Assembly: GCA_036346395.1 (NCBI GenBank)
Contig: JAYEVG010000079.1
Coordinates: 1 to 64,000, forward strand
Direction of reading: 5' to 3'
DNA length: 64,000 nucleotides
Source of the DNA: Hsuehochloa calcarea
Taxonomy: Eukaryota; Streptophyta; Magnoliopsida; Poales; Poaceae
A program made the translations under genes and the position numbers. Shown piece after piece: positions 45,211-56,631 of the stretch (position 1 is its first letter; each line of letters starts with the position of its first letter). The notes beneath the pieces were generated by a model. It was not told the DNA's origin. It worked only from the letters and a program-made list of their open reading frames with translations, and ran no database searches.

Positions 45211-46560
45211 AGAAGCCATTCCCCCACCCTTCATGGTGTAGTGTCAAAGGGCCTTATGCCGCTAAGCATGCCTTCGAGCTCAAGTTGTTCATGTGTGGGC
45301 AATTGTGTAAGAAACAGCATGCTTTTGCTGGATGGTTAGTCCAGTATCAAGTGAGTTTTCTCCTTTGGATAAAGGAGAAATCAGTGGCTGTTAAAACTGT
45401 CTCAATCTTTTTGGTGGATCCAGCTGTGTTGTTGTAAGGTCAGTGACATTCATTTTGTTCGTTATCAAATGTCGTTCGTTATCAATTGTTAACGCTAGTA
45501 GCTTGTGATGCTAAGGATAGGTGGCTTCCCTTTTTCAGGAGAGATATGAGAAGTTTGGGAATGTGAGCTTTTAATTTGGATGTTTAATTAGCTTGTATTA
45601 TATCTATTTAACATCGTGGAGTTGCAAAATGCAGATGGTGATGTACAACTTTGAATGGAAACAGCTTTGAATTAACAATGTGGATTCAGAGAGTTCTGTA
45701 TTTCATGCGAAGCTGTATTTCCATTTCCAGTATGATGGACGATTTGAATGTTTAATGATTACTTAGATGTGTCTTTCAATCAACTGTCAGCTAGGTTTCA
45801 TTCTCTAATTTGAGTTCTTCAGTGGATAGCATCTTGTTAGAGAACTATCCAATCAATTCATACAGCCGCTATAGTCCATAACAGGTGTAGCAATCCAAGA
45901 TACAATTCATTAATATGCACATAATGTCTTTTTAATGCTGTAACTAGAGCTATTTGTCTTTACAAAACCCTTAAACCTCCAACTTGCGCGACAAAGAACG
46001 AAGTAGAGGCATGTACACTGCCCCTTCTGTTCTTTCACAGAAGCATCTCCAGTAACATGGGGTGGTAGCTTCAGAAGCTATCACTGAACCTTTAGGTAGA
46101 CCCAGCAACTTTTAATGCAACTCTCCTAACAAATTTTTCAATTGGAACCGCCGTAGCTCAGAAACTCCCGCTTCAACCGTGTATCTCAGGCTAGGCCCAC
46201 AAAATTTAATTCAACCTACCGATGGTTAGTGAGACTACGGTAACTCTTTTTAAAACTACTTCCTGTGTTGAGATGTTATCCCTTGTACTAGAATGGTTAA
46301 AGTATGTACAATAGTACAACGTTAGTAATTTGTAAATCTTAATATGTAGAACATGAGATGATATGGAGTGTAAGCGAGGAAAGCACCATCCTATCTAACA
46401 AGGAGGAGAGAGAGGAGTCATAGAGAATTGAGTTGTATCTTATGTAGTAGTCGACTATAATATTAAAAAACAAGACATATTGTACATAAAAAAACTGTCT
46501 ATAAAGACATGTAAAAAAATAACTTATTGTAGAAGCTGTCTTTAATGTTATTTATAGATA
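45211..46560 (+). other. 3' untranslated and downstream sequence of the SPIN1-like gene
   Basis: After the stop at 45208-45210 the sequence turns AT-rich. An unusually plausible 3' untranslated region runs to about 45800; the exact poly(A) site is not clear. No other gene is seen. Confidence 0.4.
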
Positions 46561-46869
46561 ACATAGAAGGGTGATATTGACAACAGTTGTCTATACCATA
46601 TTATACATGCCTTTGTGGCGTCCATACTTGGTAAAGCATCAAAGAAATTCTATCGACTTTCTATTTACTTCGAGATACAATTTGGTCATTGGTATTAATA
46701 ATAACATGAAAATCTATTTAACCATAGTCGGTATGGCCACTCATATGTCTTCCATGCATTATAGCAGATACCAAAGTTTAAAAAGTTTAACGGACGTGGC
46801 AAATGAACAAAGCAGGCAATGGTGCCAACTGCCCAGTGCCATCCGGAGAATGCATAATAACAGCAGCAC

Positions 46870-46960
46870 TGCCGCCTATAGGAAACCCGGATGGACTGCA
46901 GCGCCGCCGGTGCCGCCTATAGGAAACCTGGATGGACTGCAGCGCCGCCGCCGCCGCCGC
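46870..46960 (+). repeat. Two tandem copies of a ~41-bp GC-rich unit
   Basis: GCCTATAGGAAAC(C)CGGATGG, ACTGCAGCGCCGCC occurs at about 46873 and 46914; the second copy ends in a (GCC)n expansion near 46945-46965. Confidence 0.8.
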
Positions 46961-46965
46961 CGGCG

Positions 46966-47568
46966 GCCGTTTAATGTTTCAGACTTCATTGTATGGTCGG
47001 CAACAATTGGGCAGCTGCTACGACTGTTCAAGTTGCTCGTTCAGCGAGTGGCTGCCGACTTGTCCAAGCTGGCCTCGAGATTTTGTGCCATCGAGACGGG
47101 GTGGGAAATATCTAAACGCGATATATCATAGTATATATCGCGGTGATATCCATAGAATTTATCTACTTGTACACAATTTCGCGACATAGATTGGTGTGTA
47201 CGAGATGACAGGCGATGCTGCCGGAATAAGAGAAAAAAAACTTGCGTGATCGATGTTTCTGGGATCAAGCAAAATCGTGCCTGGAATATGTGATGCGATA
47301 TTGAAACCAGGGGCGATGTCATCAGGCAAAATTAGGAGTCTGCAAGTCTCTGGATGCACAAACATTAGAATGAAAAACATAGGATGGAAGGGGGAAAAAG
47401 GTTACGTGTAGAAAAGACCAATATTACACACAATACTAGCTAGCTCTGACTCCACGTACAGGTCGTTTTAGACTTGGCACAAGAATTAAGTAGGTGGATG
47501 AAATGACCTTGTTATTCCTCGATCATCAGTCCCATATTATCTCCCTTTTGTCAACAATTAATACTTTG

Positions 47569-47613
<45 letters not shown>

Positions 47614-48654
47614 GGGGAATAGAGTCACGGGAAAAGAGCTCGTTTACTCATGAAATTATGAAAGATATTTCAGCTCGATATGAGTTTAAACTAGATAGTT
47701 TCGCTTTCTTGTAATATATTGACGCGCAAAAATTTTGTGTTCGTGAAATCAAATTTCCATGTGAATATCAAGATGGGCAATATCACCTTGATTTTTCCCT
47801 TCTATGGACATCTTATGTGGTTGGGTGCTTGCCTTAACCCGATCCACCAAAATAATTTGCTAACGAGCTAACGTTCCCGTGTAACTAACACAGCTTGATG
47901 CTTTCCAAAATTAAAGAAAACGACAATACGATGGTTATAACTGGTGAGGTGTTCTTCTCCAACAAGTCATCCAACTATAAGCTCTAGATAGTCGTGCAAC
48001 TATAAGCTCTACCCATCGGCGTTGAGGTGGCCAGTGACGAAGTCAACGATTTTTAGGGATATCATCGTGTGGGAAAGATGCACTAAGAGCATCTTTATCC
48101 ATTAACTCAATTTACAGATCAAAAATGAAAAAAAAAAAAAGAGAGCCCCTTTCTCTTTTAACAAATGCATGTCTGGAACTTTGGATTAAGAACTGGTGGA
48201 ATACCAGGCAATCTAAAACTCTCTTAACTGATATTCAAAGAGAAAAAGATTCTAGAAAGATTCATAGAATTAGAAGAACTTTTTCTCTTGGATGAAATGA
48301 TAACTAAATAGGTGCTGAGGTGGGTGTTCAACTGTCTCCAAACTAACATTGTTAGCTATTTTATAAGTTACCTATGGGTTTTATGTGCTACTTTTTTAAG
48401 TGACATTTTAGAGTCCATACCGTCAAACTTGGCTATATGAATACTATATGATTAGATTTGTCGTTAAAAATACTTACATAATGTTATAATTTTATTAGTA
48501 TATAATAAAATAAAGATACAAACAGTAAGGTAAGAATCACATCTCATATACCGTGAAAAGTAATAAAAAAATCACTTAAAAAAGAACGAATGGAACACAA
48601 AATATTTTATAATTTACTTTCTCCAGTAGTAAATGTGTTAGCATGAGCAACTAA
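46966..48654. other. Intergenic stretch, no gene
   Basis: AT-rich with the (TC)n run. Short open frames at 46571-47380 show no known domain. No clear element boundaries. Confidence 0.5.
47572..47611. repeat. (TC)n microsatellite
   Basis: About 20 uninterrupted TC units. Confidence 0.95.
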
Positions 48655-49285
48655 GGGTACGTTTGGTTCGTGGTATGAGGCTGAACGGGATGGTTCCGTT
48701 CAGGATATGAGGTTATCTCCGCGTTTGGTTGGATGAATGGAACCAAACGGTACGGGATGAGATGGTTCTATATGAGGGAATATTTCACTTTTATTCTGTA
48801 CCATTCCATTCGACAAAAAATGTTGAACCACGAGGTTCAGTGTTTTGCTAACTACAACAACTTTCACTTGGTAACTCCAAATGGAATAAATTTTTCACCT
48901 AAATTCATCTAAAATCATCATCTAGCTACCGTAGAAAATTCATGCATTTTGAGCATTTTGAAATTTTATATTTTTCTCGATGTTGTTTTGTTTTGTATAG
49001 AATCCAAATATTTTAAATGAATAAAATAAACTTTAATTAAATTTAAAAATATTTTATTAAATCTTTATGTAATTTTCTTAAAATTTCAAACTAAACACCA
49101 TCTTGAACCATTCAGAACCATCCTATCTAAGCAACCAAACAAAATCTTGTATTATCTTACCTCACCAACCAAACACCATACTTATATCATCTCATCCAGA
49201 ATTATCCCATCTATCCTGTACCATCCCATTCATCTTGTATCATCCTATCGTATTCACTCTGCTTCACCCAAATGCAGTGTGCCAT
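48655..49285. mobile_element. MITE-like element with GGGTACGTTTGGTT start
   Basis: Starts GGGTACGTTTGGTTCG, a common end of grass PIF/Harbinger- or hAT-type MITEs. The inner left part (GAACGGGATGGTTCCG) is an imperfect reverse complement of the right part (CTTGAACCATTCAGAACCAT, 49102 on). It has no coding region. The right edge is uncertain because no GTACCC end was found. Confidence 0.45.
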
Positions 49286-49859
49286 GCATTCTGACCTTAC
49301 CAACCCTAACTACGACCCTTGGCATAAATGCTGACTAGATTCTCTCACATTTGGTACGGCCTTGGCAGGCAGGTGGTAGATGCTTTGAGGGCACCATTGG
49401 CCTCAAGCCCGCCAGCGGTAAATGCACAGGTGAGCAGACATGCAACGGATCCCACAAACAACACAACAGATCGAAGAGAGAGAAAGGGAGCGTTGAGAAC
49501 TTTTTACTACAGTACATGGTCAATCTGTAGTGTCAGAAAGTACATGCCTAACCTGCACGTGTGCACATTAAACAAAAGGAAAAGATATTTTGCGCCTATC
49601 ATCTGAGCCACACGCATCAAATCCTGCGGTTCAACCACAACCACCCGATCACCAACGGATCACAAGAACAGCAGCACTACTACGAGAAGAAGAAAAAAAA
49701 AAACTCCACAATATGAATAAATATTGCATAATACTACAACATATTATGGCACTAGCACCAAAAATAGAGCCGTACCAGCAGCACAAACTCTACAGCCAAC
49801 AACCAAACAATATGAATTAGCGATGATTAATCACTATAAAGATATCATTTGGCTTTAGG

Positions 49860-50229
49860 ACCAGCGTGCTAGTGTCATCCAATGGTCTTTTTTTTTTTTG
49901 CTGTGGCAAATCATCAAATTCCCCAAATATACTCTAGCAAAGACCATCTTAGACTCTTTTCTGGCCATTTGCACAGCATTTTTCTTTGAATTGAGAATGT
50001 AACACATATTGCATAAAAGGATCCATAAGATATTACAGATCAGTTGAGTTTCTCCAATTCTAGCAGCAGCATATGTACATCACCATCAATTTGCATAACA
50101 GAAATCAGAAGCTTTTGGCATCAGAATCGACCATAATTACACGACGCCACTGGTATTATTAGTTTTTTTTTTTTTGGCTAAGGAGAAAGTTGAGCGATTA
50201 CTAGGTGGATGGATGCTTGGAAGGGCGCT
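49860..50229 (-). other. Likely 3' untranslated region of the CRF-like gene
   Basis: Lies directly downstream of the stop codon at 50230-50232 on the minus strand. AT-rich with poly(T)/poly(A) runs at 49888-49899 and 50165-50176. The poly(A) site is not identified. Confidence 0.35.
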
Positions 50230-50946
50230 TCAGGCGCGGCCGGCCTCCTCGACGGCGGCGGTCTGGAGGGCGGGGACGCGGCCGCCGCAGCCCGACCGCT
50301 TCTTGCGCTTCTCGCCCAGCAGCGGCCACACCGGCTGCGGCACGAACGGCTCCGGGGCACGAGCGTCCTTCTTTATTGCCGGTAGTCGAGGCGGCGGCAG
50401 CGCCTTCTCCTTTAGTGGCGGTGGCGGTGGCGGCGGGGGGCGAGGGGGCAGAGGAGGGGAGGGGCGGCGCGCGGGCGGAGGCGGAGGTGGTGGAGCTGGG
50501 TAGCAGCGTGAGGCGAAGTTGGTGACCGCGTTGGGGCCGCGGATGCGGACGCAGGCGGCGTCGTATGCGGCGGCGGCCTCCTCGGCAGTGTCGAAGGTGC
50601 CGAGCCACACGCGGCGGTGGAGGTGCGGGTCGCGGATCTCCGACACCCACTTCCCCCAAGGCCGCTTCCGCACACCCCTGTACCTCGGCCCCTTAGCACG
50701 CACCGTAGCTTCACGTCCTCCACCCTCATCGCCGCCGACCCACAGCACGCACCGTACCTTCGCAGCCTCCTTCTTCACCGCCAGCGGTAACGGCGGCAAG
50801 CACTCCTCGTCGTCCTCGTCGGACGACGAGTCGGTAGCATCCTCGTCGCGCACAAAGATGCGCAGCAAGCGGCACCACCGTACCTTCTCCGCTTCCATCG
50901 CTACCTCCCCCGCCACCGCCGCCGCTTCCTCCAGGCTAGGCTTCAT
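50230..50946 (-). CDS. AP2/ERF transcription factor, CRF-like (ERF group VI)
   Basis: An intact single-exon gene of 238 residues. An N-terminal CRF-type motif spans about residues 21-48 (KVRWCRLLRIFVRDEDATDS, then SSDEDDEE). The single AP2 domain is about 88-146 (YRGVRKRPWGKW, EIRDP, RRVWLGTFDTAEEAAAAYDA, NAVTNF). A proline run follows (151-190), then a charged tail with a short basic stretch (KRKKRS), possibly nuclear-localising. CRF factors bind GCC-box-like DNA and act in cytokinin and stress responses. The AP2 domain has Val at position 14 and Asp at 19, a mix of DREB (V14, E19) and ERF (A14, D19) residues. No C-terminal SPTSVL-type phosphorylation motif is seen. GC content is very high, as usual for grass single-exon genes. 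The start is the first in-frame ATG ahead of the CRF motif. Confidence 0.9.
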   Translation of the reverse strand: MKPSLEEAAAVAGEVAMEAEKVRWCRLLRIFVRDEDATDSSSDEDDEECLPPLPLAVKKEAAKVRCVLWVGGDEGGGREATVRAKGPRYRGVRKRPWGKWVSEIRDPHLHRRVWLGTFDTAEEAAAAYDAACVRIRGPNAVTNFASRCYPAPPPPPPPARRPSPPLPPRPPPPPPPPLKEKALPPPRLPAIKKDARAPEPFVPQPVWPLLGEKRKKRSGCGGRVPALQTAAVEEAGRA

Positions 50947-50964
50947 ACCCCCACACCCCCTTCT

Positions 50965-50973
50965 TCAGCCCAT
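50965..50973 (-). other. Minimal upstream ORF (ATGGGCTGA)
   Basis: A two-codon ORF ending 18 bases before the CRF-like start codon. It could reduce initiation at the main start, if within the transcript. Confidence 0.4.
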
Positions 50974-51002
50974 AGACGTCGTCACTCGTCAGCACCCCGG
51001 TC

Positions 51003-51023
51003 TCAGCCCCCGATCGCCGCCAT
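51003..51023 (-). other. Upstream ORF of six codons
   Basis: ATGGCGGCGATC.. to TGA, starting in a good context (GTCCATGG). It lies 57 bases before the main ATG, so ribosomes would have to leak past or re-initiate. Confidence 0.4.
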
Positions 51024-51046
51024 GGACGCTTGCCCCGCAGCTCGGC

Positions 51047-51060
51047 TAGGGTTAGGGTTT
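51047..51060 (-). promoter_or_regulatory. Telo-box in the leader of the CRF-like gene
   Basis: The minus strand reads AAACCCTAACCCTA. Telo-box motifs (AAACCCTAA) are bound by TRB/telobox-binding proteins and found near starts of many plant genes. It lies about 100 bases upstream of the ATG. Confidence 0.6.
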
Positions 51061-51173
51061 CAACCTCTCCAAAACTACCCGGTGGACGAAGCGAAATTGG
51101 AGAAGCAAGCGGGAAATCGACGGACGAGAAGGGGGAAATTTTTGGGAAGGAGACGAGCTGGGGTGAAGGGGGA

Positions 51174-51181
51174 TATAATGT
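51174..51181 (-). promoter_or_regulatory. Possible TATA box of the CRF-like gene
   Basis: TTATATCC on the minus strand, about 230 bases upstream of the start codon. The spacing would place transcription start near 51145 and include both upstream ORFs and the telo-box in or near the leader. Weak match. Confidence 0.3.
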
Positions 51182-51399
51182 GAACAGTATCGAGGGCATT
51201 TCGTAAATTCGCGGTGGGAGTTCCTTGCAAGGAATCTTCTCCTCGGGGCTGTGTGCGTCCACGTGGGGCATGCATATTCGCTTGCGGTGCTGAGCGAGCG
51301 CGAAATGACAGTATTGCCCCTCTGGGTGGCATCTGGAATATTCCTGCCGGTTCAAAATTCAAACGGGGGTAAACTGGTAAGTAAGTTCAACCCGGTCAG

Positions 51400-52225
51400 C
51401 CGTTTCTCGAAGGTGCTTGCCTGGACCGGACGGACTTGCGGACTGATGGCAGTGGATTGGTTGATGCTTATCTTCGTTATAACGGATTTTAAATAATTAT
51501 ATTATAAATTATAAAAAATTAATACGATAAAGACGTTCGATACATCAGATGCCTACCACGTTCATTTTACTATGCACATTTTAGTTCCACTCCCCTATTT
51601 GTCTTTTATTTCTTCTACCAAATAAATTTATTTTTCTCTCTCTCATATGTCCACAACCACCTTATCCAGTCCCCTGTTTCACCGCAGTGCCACCCCACCC
51701 ACAAATTGCCCACTACACCATCACCATCAATCACAAAGTAGATCGAGGGAGGAGAGAGAAGACAAAAACTCGAGGAATACCGTGTCTCACTAAACACCAA
51801 CCTAAAGATGGACCAGTGAGTCTACAACATGCCAATAATGTCGGAGGTGGCCGTCGTGTGCGTCGAGGTGAATGAGCTGTGTAGGGATTTCGACAATAGC
51901 ATTATTCAGTATCAAACCATACTACGGATGCTACAACCCCATGTTGTATCCACTTTTATTCCCAATAGGGGAGCTTAGTTAGCATCCAAATATCCTGAAG
52001 CATGGCATACCCCTAGAGAGTGTAATCTGGGCATATGACAACAACAATGACGAGGATCCAGGTTAGTCTTGCGATAAACGTGACATTTGGTCATTCTTGT
52101 TATCCTATCTATTTACGATTCTCTAACGTTTTATGTCCAACTCTTGTGCGTAGATTCGAATAGCCGGCTGTGCATTTCTGTAAGAGACTACTATTGCTAC
52201 AAATTCCATATGTGTTGTGGGATAT
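51400..52225. other. Intergenic stretch, no gene
   Basis: Mixed composition, no element edges or coding region recognised. Confidence 0.5.
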
Positions 52226-53930
52226 TGTAACATCCCAAAAGTTCCCGAATATAAAAATACAAGATTTTTAGAACTTTTGAATGCTATATGGTTTCATCCT
52301 TGTTGTCATTGTGTTTGTGGGTTATTTGAGCAGCATTTTCTTTTTGCCAACACAACTGATGTAAATATAGAAACCCTAGAAGCATAAATTGCAAGAAGCA
52401 AAGTTAACTTAAAGTATTGCCCTTGAAATATAATATGAAATGGAAACCCTAAAAATCAAAAACATAAAGTGCAAAACCTAATCCTCTAAATGTTCAACCG
52501 CTAACAAGAATTTTCTTAGCAAAAATCAGGAATTAGCAATCACCATGTTTTCCATTGCTTTTTCCTTGATCTTTTCTTTTCCCTTTATACTGTTCCTCTG
52601 GCCGAACCACCTTAAGCCACACCGGTTGCAACCTAACCAATTTTGTCAACTAAACCAGCCACTGCTTTTCTTTCCAAAGCGTAGCTCAGCCTTTGCTTTC
52701 TCCCTACTCATGTGTTTCTCTGCCTCACCTTGCCACCCATGCCTGCTCCCACATCACCAGTGGTGGTGCCACACTCGCCACTCTCACTCGCCACGCGCCG
52801 TGTCGACGCCCGCATGCACGCTGCATTGCGATTGCTCGCCGCCACGGTTGCCGCGCCCATCCCACCAGCAGCTCACGCCCATGCATTGACAAGGATCTCA
52901 CTTATTGGCAGGTACATTATAACTTTTGCTTGAATTTTGTTACTTATCATGATTCCTGACGTGACAGGTTTTTTGATCTATTGATGATTAATCATCGATA
53001 GGTTAGCCTACGAAGCATGTAATTTAGGTTAGAATGATTGGACAGAAGAAGAAGGTCGTGTGCACTTTGTCATCGATGATTAGCTACATCAGGGAAAGCA
53101 TATATCATGTAGATTAAAGAAACTCTGTAAAGTTGGATCTGTTTGTTTGTTGACAGATAGCTTCTTGTATATTACCTTTCTGCTGGCTAGCAGGGTGTGC
53201 CCACGAATTACAACGAAACATGATTAACATGGCTATTATTTTGTTGATCAATTCTTGTGTAGAAGTAAAATAAAGTGTATTTCACCATGTAATCATATTC
53301 TATTGTAATGCTTAGGCGCTTTGCACTAACCTCAACCATCTAATAGTTTTCTGATTTGCAGGTTCAAACTTCTTTTGTTGTGATACCTGGAATCCTAGAT
53401 CCTTTAGTGGTCAGTACTATCTTGCAGTACTTCCTGGCAAAGTTGGGATGGTTAAGAGAGCACTAGGAGGTCACCAAATATTTGATTTGTACCGTTATCA
53501 TGTACTGTGTATGGATGTTAAAGATTATAGCTTCAATGCAATTCAGATAATTTCTTAATTTATTGAAGGCCAATGATAAGTTATTTACATTCTGTTCAGA
53601 AGTTTTGAGTGTTGAAACATTTATATTTATTATTGCTACCACAAACATTCTATGGAACATCTATGCAGTTTCTTTTGACCATGAGTATCAATGTTTTGTA
53701 GAGAGAATTTGTTCACTCATGTTAAGTCCCAAACCAATTTAGTTATTTGAATACTGCTGCTTTCGATGCGGAAATTTATGCAAACCTTTTTATTCATTAG
53801 GTGGTTGTGTTTTAGGAACTATATTGATTAGATAGGCCACTTGTCGAATTTTGGTTTTCCTTGGAGCTAACTTCACTGCATCCAAATGTGGTTTTCTGTT
53901 GCAACGCACGGACACTTGGTTAGTCTTGAA
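52226..53930. other. Intergenic stretch with LTR-like start, no gene
   Basis: TGTAACATCCCAAAAGTTCC at 52225-52245 resembles the start of the TGTAACACCC-type LTRs, but no matching end or duplication was found. A GC-rich part (52730-52900) has short open frames without domains. Confidence 0.35.
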
Positions 53931-53942
53931 AAAAAAGGGAAT

Positions 53943-54228
53943 CTCCCTCCGTTTCAAAATATAAGGCATATAGTTTTTGCATATTTGTTTCAAAATATAA
54001 GGCGTGCATGCAAATTTATTGATATTTTTTCTTGTCTACCCTTATGTATCACATCTTCTCTCTCATGCATTTATAAATAACTCCCTCGCAAACTATTCTC
54101 TATCACATTTATAAGGTATCGATACCATGAGTAGCATAGTCATTTCCTCTTGCCTTTCTCTTGGTTTTACAACCTCCTTAGTCCCCGTGCCTAGCCAAAA
54201 TACATATTATAAAAAGAAACGGAGGGAG
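53943..54228. mobile_element. Stowaway-type MITE
   Basis: Starts CTCCCTCCGTTTCAAAATAT and ends AAACGGAGGGAG, the standard terminal inverted repeats of grass Stowaway elements, followed by TA, the mariner-type target site. It is 286 bp with no coding region. The CTCCCTCCGTTTC head is repeated in part as TTTCAAAATATAAGGCGTG at 53987. Confidence 0.85.
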
Positions 54229-54350
54229 TACTTGCTACAAGCAAAATGACATGTATTCTAATTTCTATCCATTTGTTTGTGCGTCGGTGGCTTTTTTAGA
54301 ATCGGTGTGCTTTGATAGCTTGGTTATCAAGAAAAAACCGTAGTAAATCT

Positions 54351-54733
54351 GTCATGGGCAGTGGCTAGTCCAACCGGTGGGCAGCCGATCAAACCACCGC
54401 AACACATATAGTGCAGAGTTCACGTTCAGAAGGAATAGTTCAGGAGGATTAGGATAGATGTGTTCCTATTTAGTTAGGAAAGCAATAGTCTAAATAGATT
54501 TGTACAGTAAGTTGACGTGCTTATTCCATGTGTTCATGCACGCTAGTAGTCGTGTGTAGGACATTAGACAAAAGTTAGATGAGTCTGTAACAGGAAAGAT
54601 CCAATTACTCCTTATAAAAGGATATCTTTGTACGTGGTTATGATCATGCGAGATAGATGAATTAATATAGTCTCCCTCTCAATGTTCTATTATGTCAATC
54701 TATAGTCTAATCTCTCATCCCACCAAACTAACA
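54351..54733 (+). mobile_element. Short LTR-like segment
   Basis: Begins TGTCATGGGC and ends CCAAACTAACA, with CTTATAAAAGG (54611) as a TATA-like box and LTR-like composition. The flanking bases do not form a duplication, so it may be truncated or not a full LTR. Confidence 0.4.
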
Positions 54734-54910
54734 CCGCATATCCTTCTTTCTGGCGGTGTTTATCCTGTTATGAACTAAGGTTCATGAATCAAGCTAGAAG
54801 CTTTGTACACCGAGTAGTTGTATTAAAAAATGACAGAATTATTTTCATGTTATTTTTTTTCTTGTAAGTTGCTCCACCCCTGCTTATCCCTAAGACCCTT
54901 TTAGGGGTGA

Positions 54911-55179
54911 CATATCGTGTGCACATACATCATTTCGTGGATATATGCACATGAGACATCTGAGCCGTCCATGCAACAATCCACGGCCGTCCTCGCACCC
55001 ACCTTCCACTTACACCATATTTGTAAAAAAACCCCTCAGGTGCATATGTCCTCAAGAGGGGGTTATCGTAAATGTGGCGTAAGTGGGAGGTAAAGAAAGA
55101 CAAATGTGGATCATTGTATGGATGGCTCAGATGTCTCATGTGCATATGTCTACGAAATGATGTATGTGCATACGATATG
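54911..55179. mobile_element. Foldback (inverted-repeat) element
   Basis: 54911-54972 (CATATCGTGTGCACATACAT, then GAGACATCTGAGCCGTCCAT) is almost the reverse complement of 55118-55179 (ATGGATGGCTCAGATGTCTC, ending CATACGATATG). The arms are over 60 bases long and pair further inward with mismatches. No coding region. The flanks carry similar CCTTTTAGGGG blocks (54897-54907, 55184-55195), which could be a divergent target duplication. Confidence 0.65.
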
Positions 55180-55195
55180 GACTCCTTTTTAGGGG

Positions 55196-56450
55196 CAACT
55201 AGTTGTATAGTTTTGGGATTTTTAGTTTTTCCTCTATGGTTTTGACTTGTACATCAAGAATGAACTCACGTGTAATAATTAAAACGATTGTCGATGTCAT
55301 ATCTACATTGGTAGAAACTAGCGGAGTTGCCTTATATGCTGGTGATATCGCTAACATCTCATAACTAAATGGATAGTACATTCCCGTATCGCTATCAACG
55401 TCTCATAACTGAAGGATGGTTAATTAGAGTCGAGTCTAACTGTCTAAGCATTGAAGTGTTCAGGCTCCAAGCCATTATAAAAACCTTGGGATTGACACTT
55501 CAACCGCAACCAACTCCGACAAATAAAGATTCGATGGGGGGCGTACGCGTCAGTTCTCGTCGTTCGTTGGTCATCGCCGGCGCCGCTGATCGAGAGCTAC
55601 AACCTCAATCTCAATGGTGGAGTGGCCGCTTTACCTATCAACCTCGCCGGCGCTTACCATTGGCCTTTCTCGGTGTGCAGCCATAGATCTCGCATGATTT
55701 GCCAACCTCGCCTCTGTCTTGCTGTGCTGCCGCAAGGAAGGGAGCCAACATAGCCGCGTCTTCGTCGCCAAGCCAGATTGGCTGGAGACGTTGATGTCGC
55801 TGCGGAGAACGAGGGGGCACATGAGGAGAGAAAACCATGAGATAGTAGATACCGGTGGTGAGCAGGGAAAACTCTGCAGAAAGAATGGTTCTCAGTTTTG
55901 TATTAACATATGATGCATGCATGTCAGAACTCATATTTGTAGAAGATATCAGCAATAGAAATAGCAGCCAGATCTGTGAACTCTATTATGCATCATACTT
56001 CAGAAAAACGTCTAGGCGCTGCCTGTAATGGGTTTGAGGACCTCGGTGCATTATGTATTTATGTGAACTGTGGTACTCCAAAAGTGCTCCACTTGCCCTA
56101 TCCAGGCAGTGCCATTTAGAAAAGAATGGCTAAAAGTAACTAGGATCCAAAACCATAGTTCATGACATAACTTACAAATAATATAAGCATTAATCACATT
56201 TGCACCAAGAAAACTCTCTTTCCCTTAACGAAAGTTAAAAAAGAAAATATATCTCCAGGGTTTTAGGTGGTATACTAGGTTGACTTATTTCAAAAAAAAA
56301 ACAGAAAAACCTTTAAATTAAGTTTAGCTTGGAAGAATGAAAAATGAACTAATCTAGCAGGGTCGAATTAAATAATTAATGGTGTATGAAAAAGTCATAT
56401 AGAAATGCATTCAACGGCAGGGTCGAATTACATCATTAATGATATCGAAC
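55196..56450. other. Intergenic stretch, no certain gene
   Basis: Open frames at 55369-55955 on both strands lack recognisable domains. CAGGGTCGAATTA..ATTAATG is repeated at 56359 and 56418, 59 bases apart. Confidence 0.45.
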
Positions 56451-56631
56451 TAGCTTGAATAGAACAATCAAGCAGTTTGTATAAGAGAAGTTTGTGATAG
56501 CATACCTAATGGGTAGTACAGGCTGGAGAGGTCCTTCTTCTTAGCAAGCCTCGATGTTGCATGTGTGAAGTGATCCTCTTTGCTAAATCGAAGTGGTGGG
56601 TTAACAGCTGCAAATGTGAAACAGGAATCTA

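Noticed and set aside
50201..50659. Open frames on both strands overlapping the CRF-like gene
   Set aside because: Shadows of the GC-rich coding sequence; only the 50946-50230 frame has the AP2 domain.
50936..51355. 139-residue frame upstream of the CRF-like gene
   Set aside because: It overlaps the leader and the CRF start in another frame, has no domain, and covers the likely promoter.
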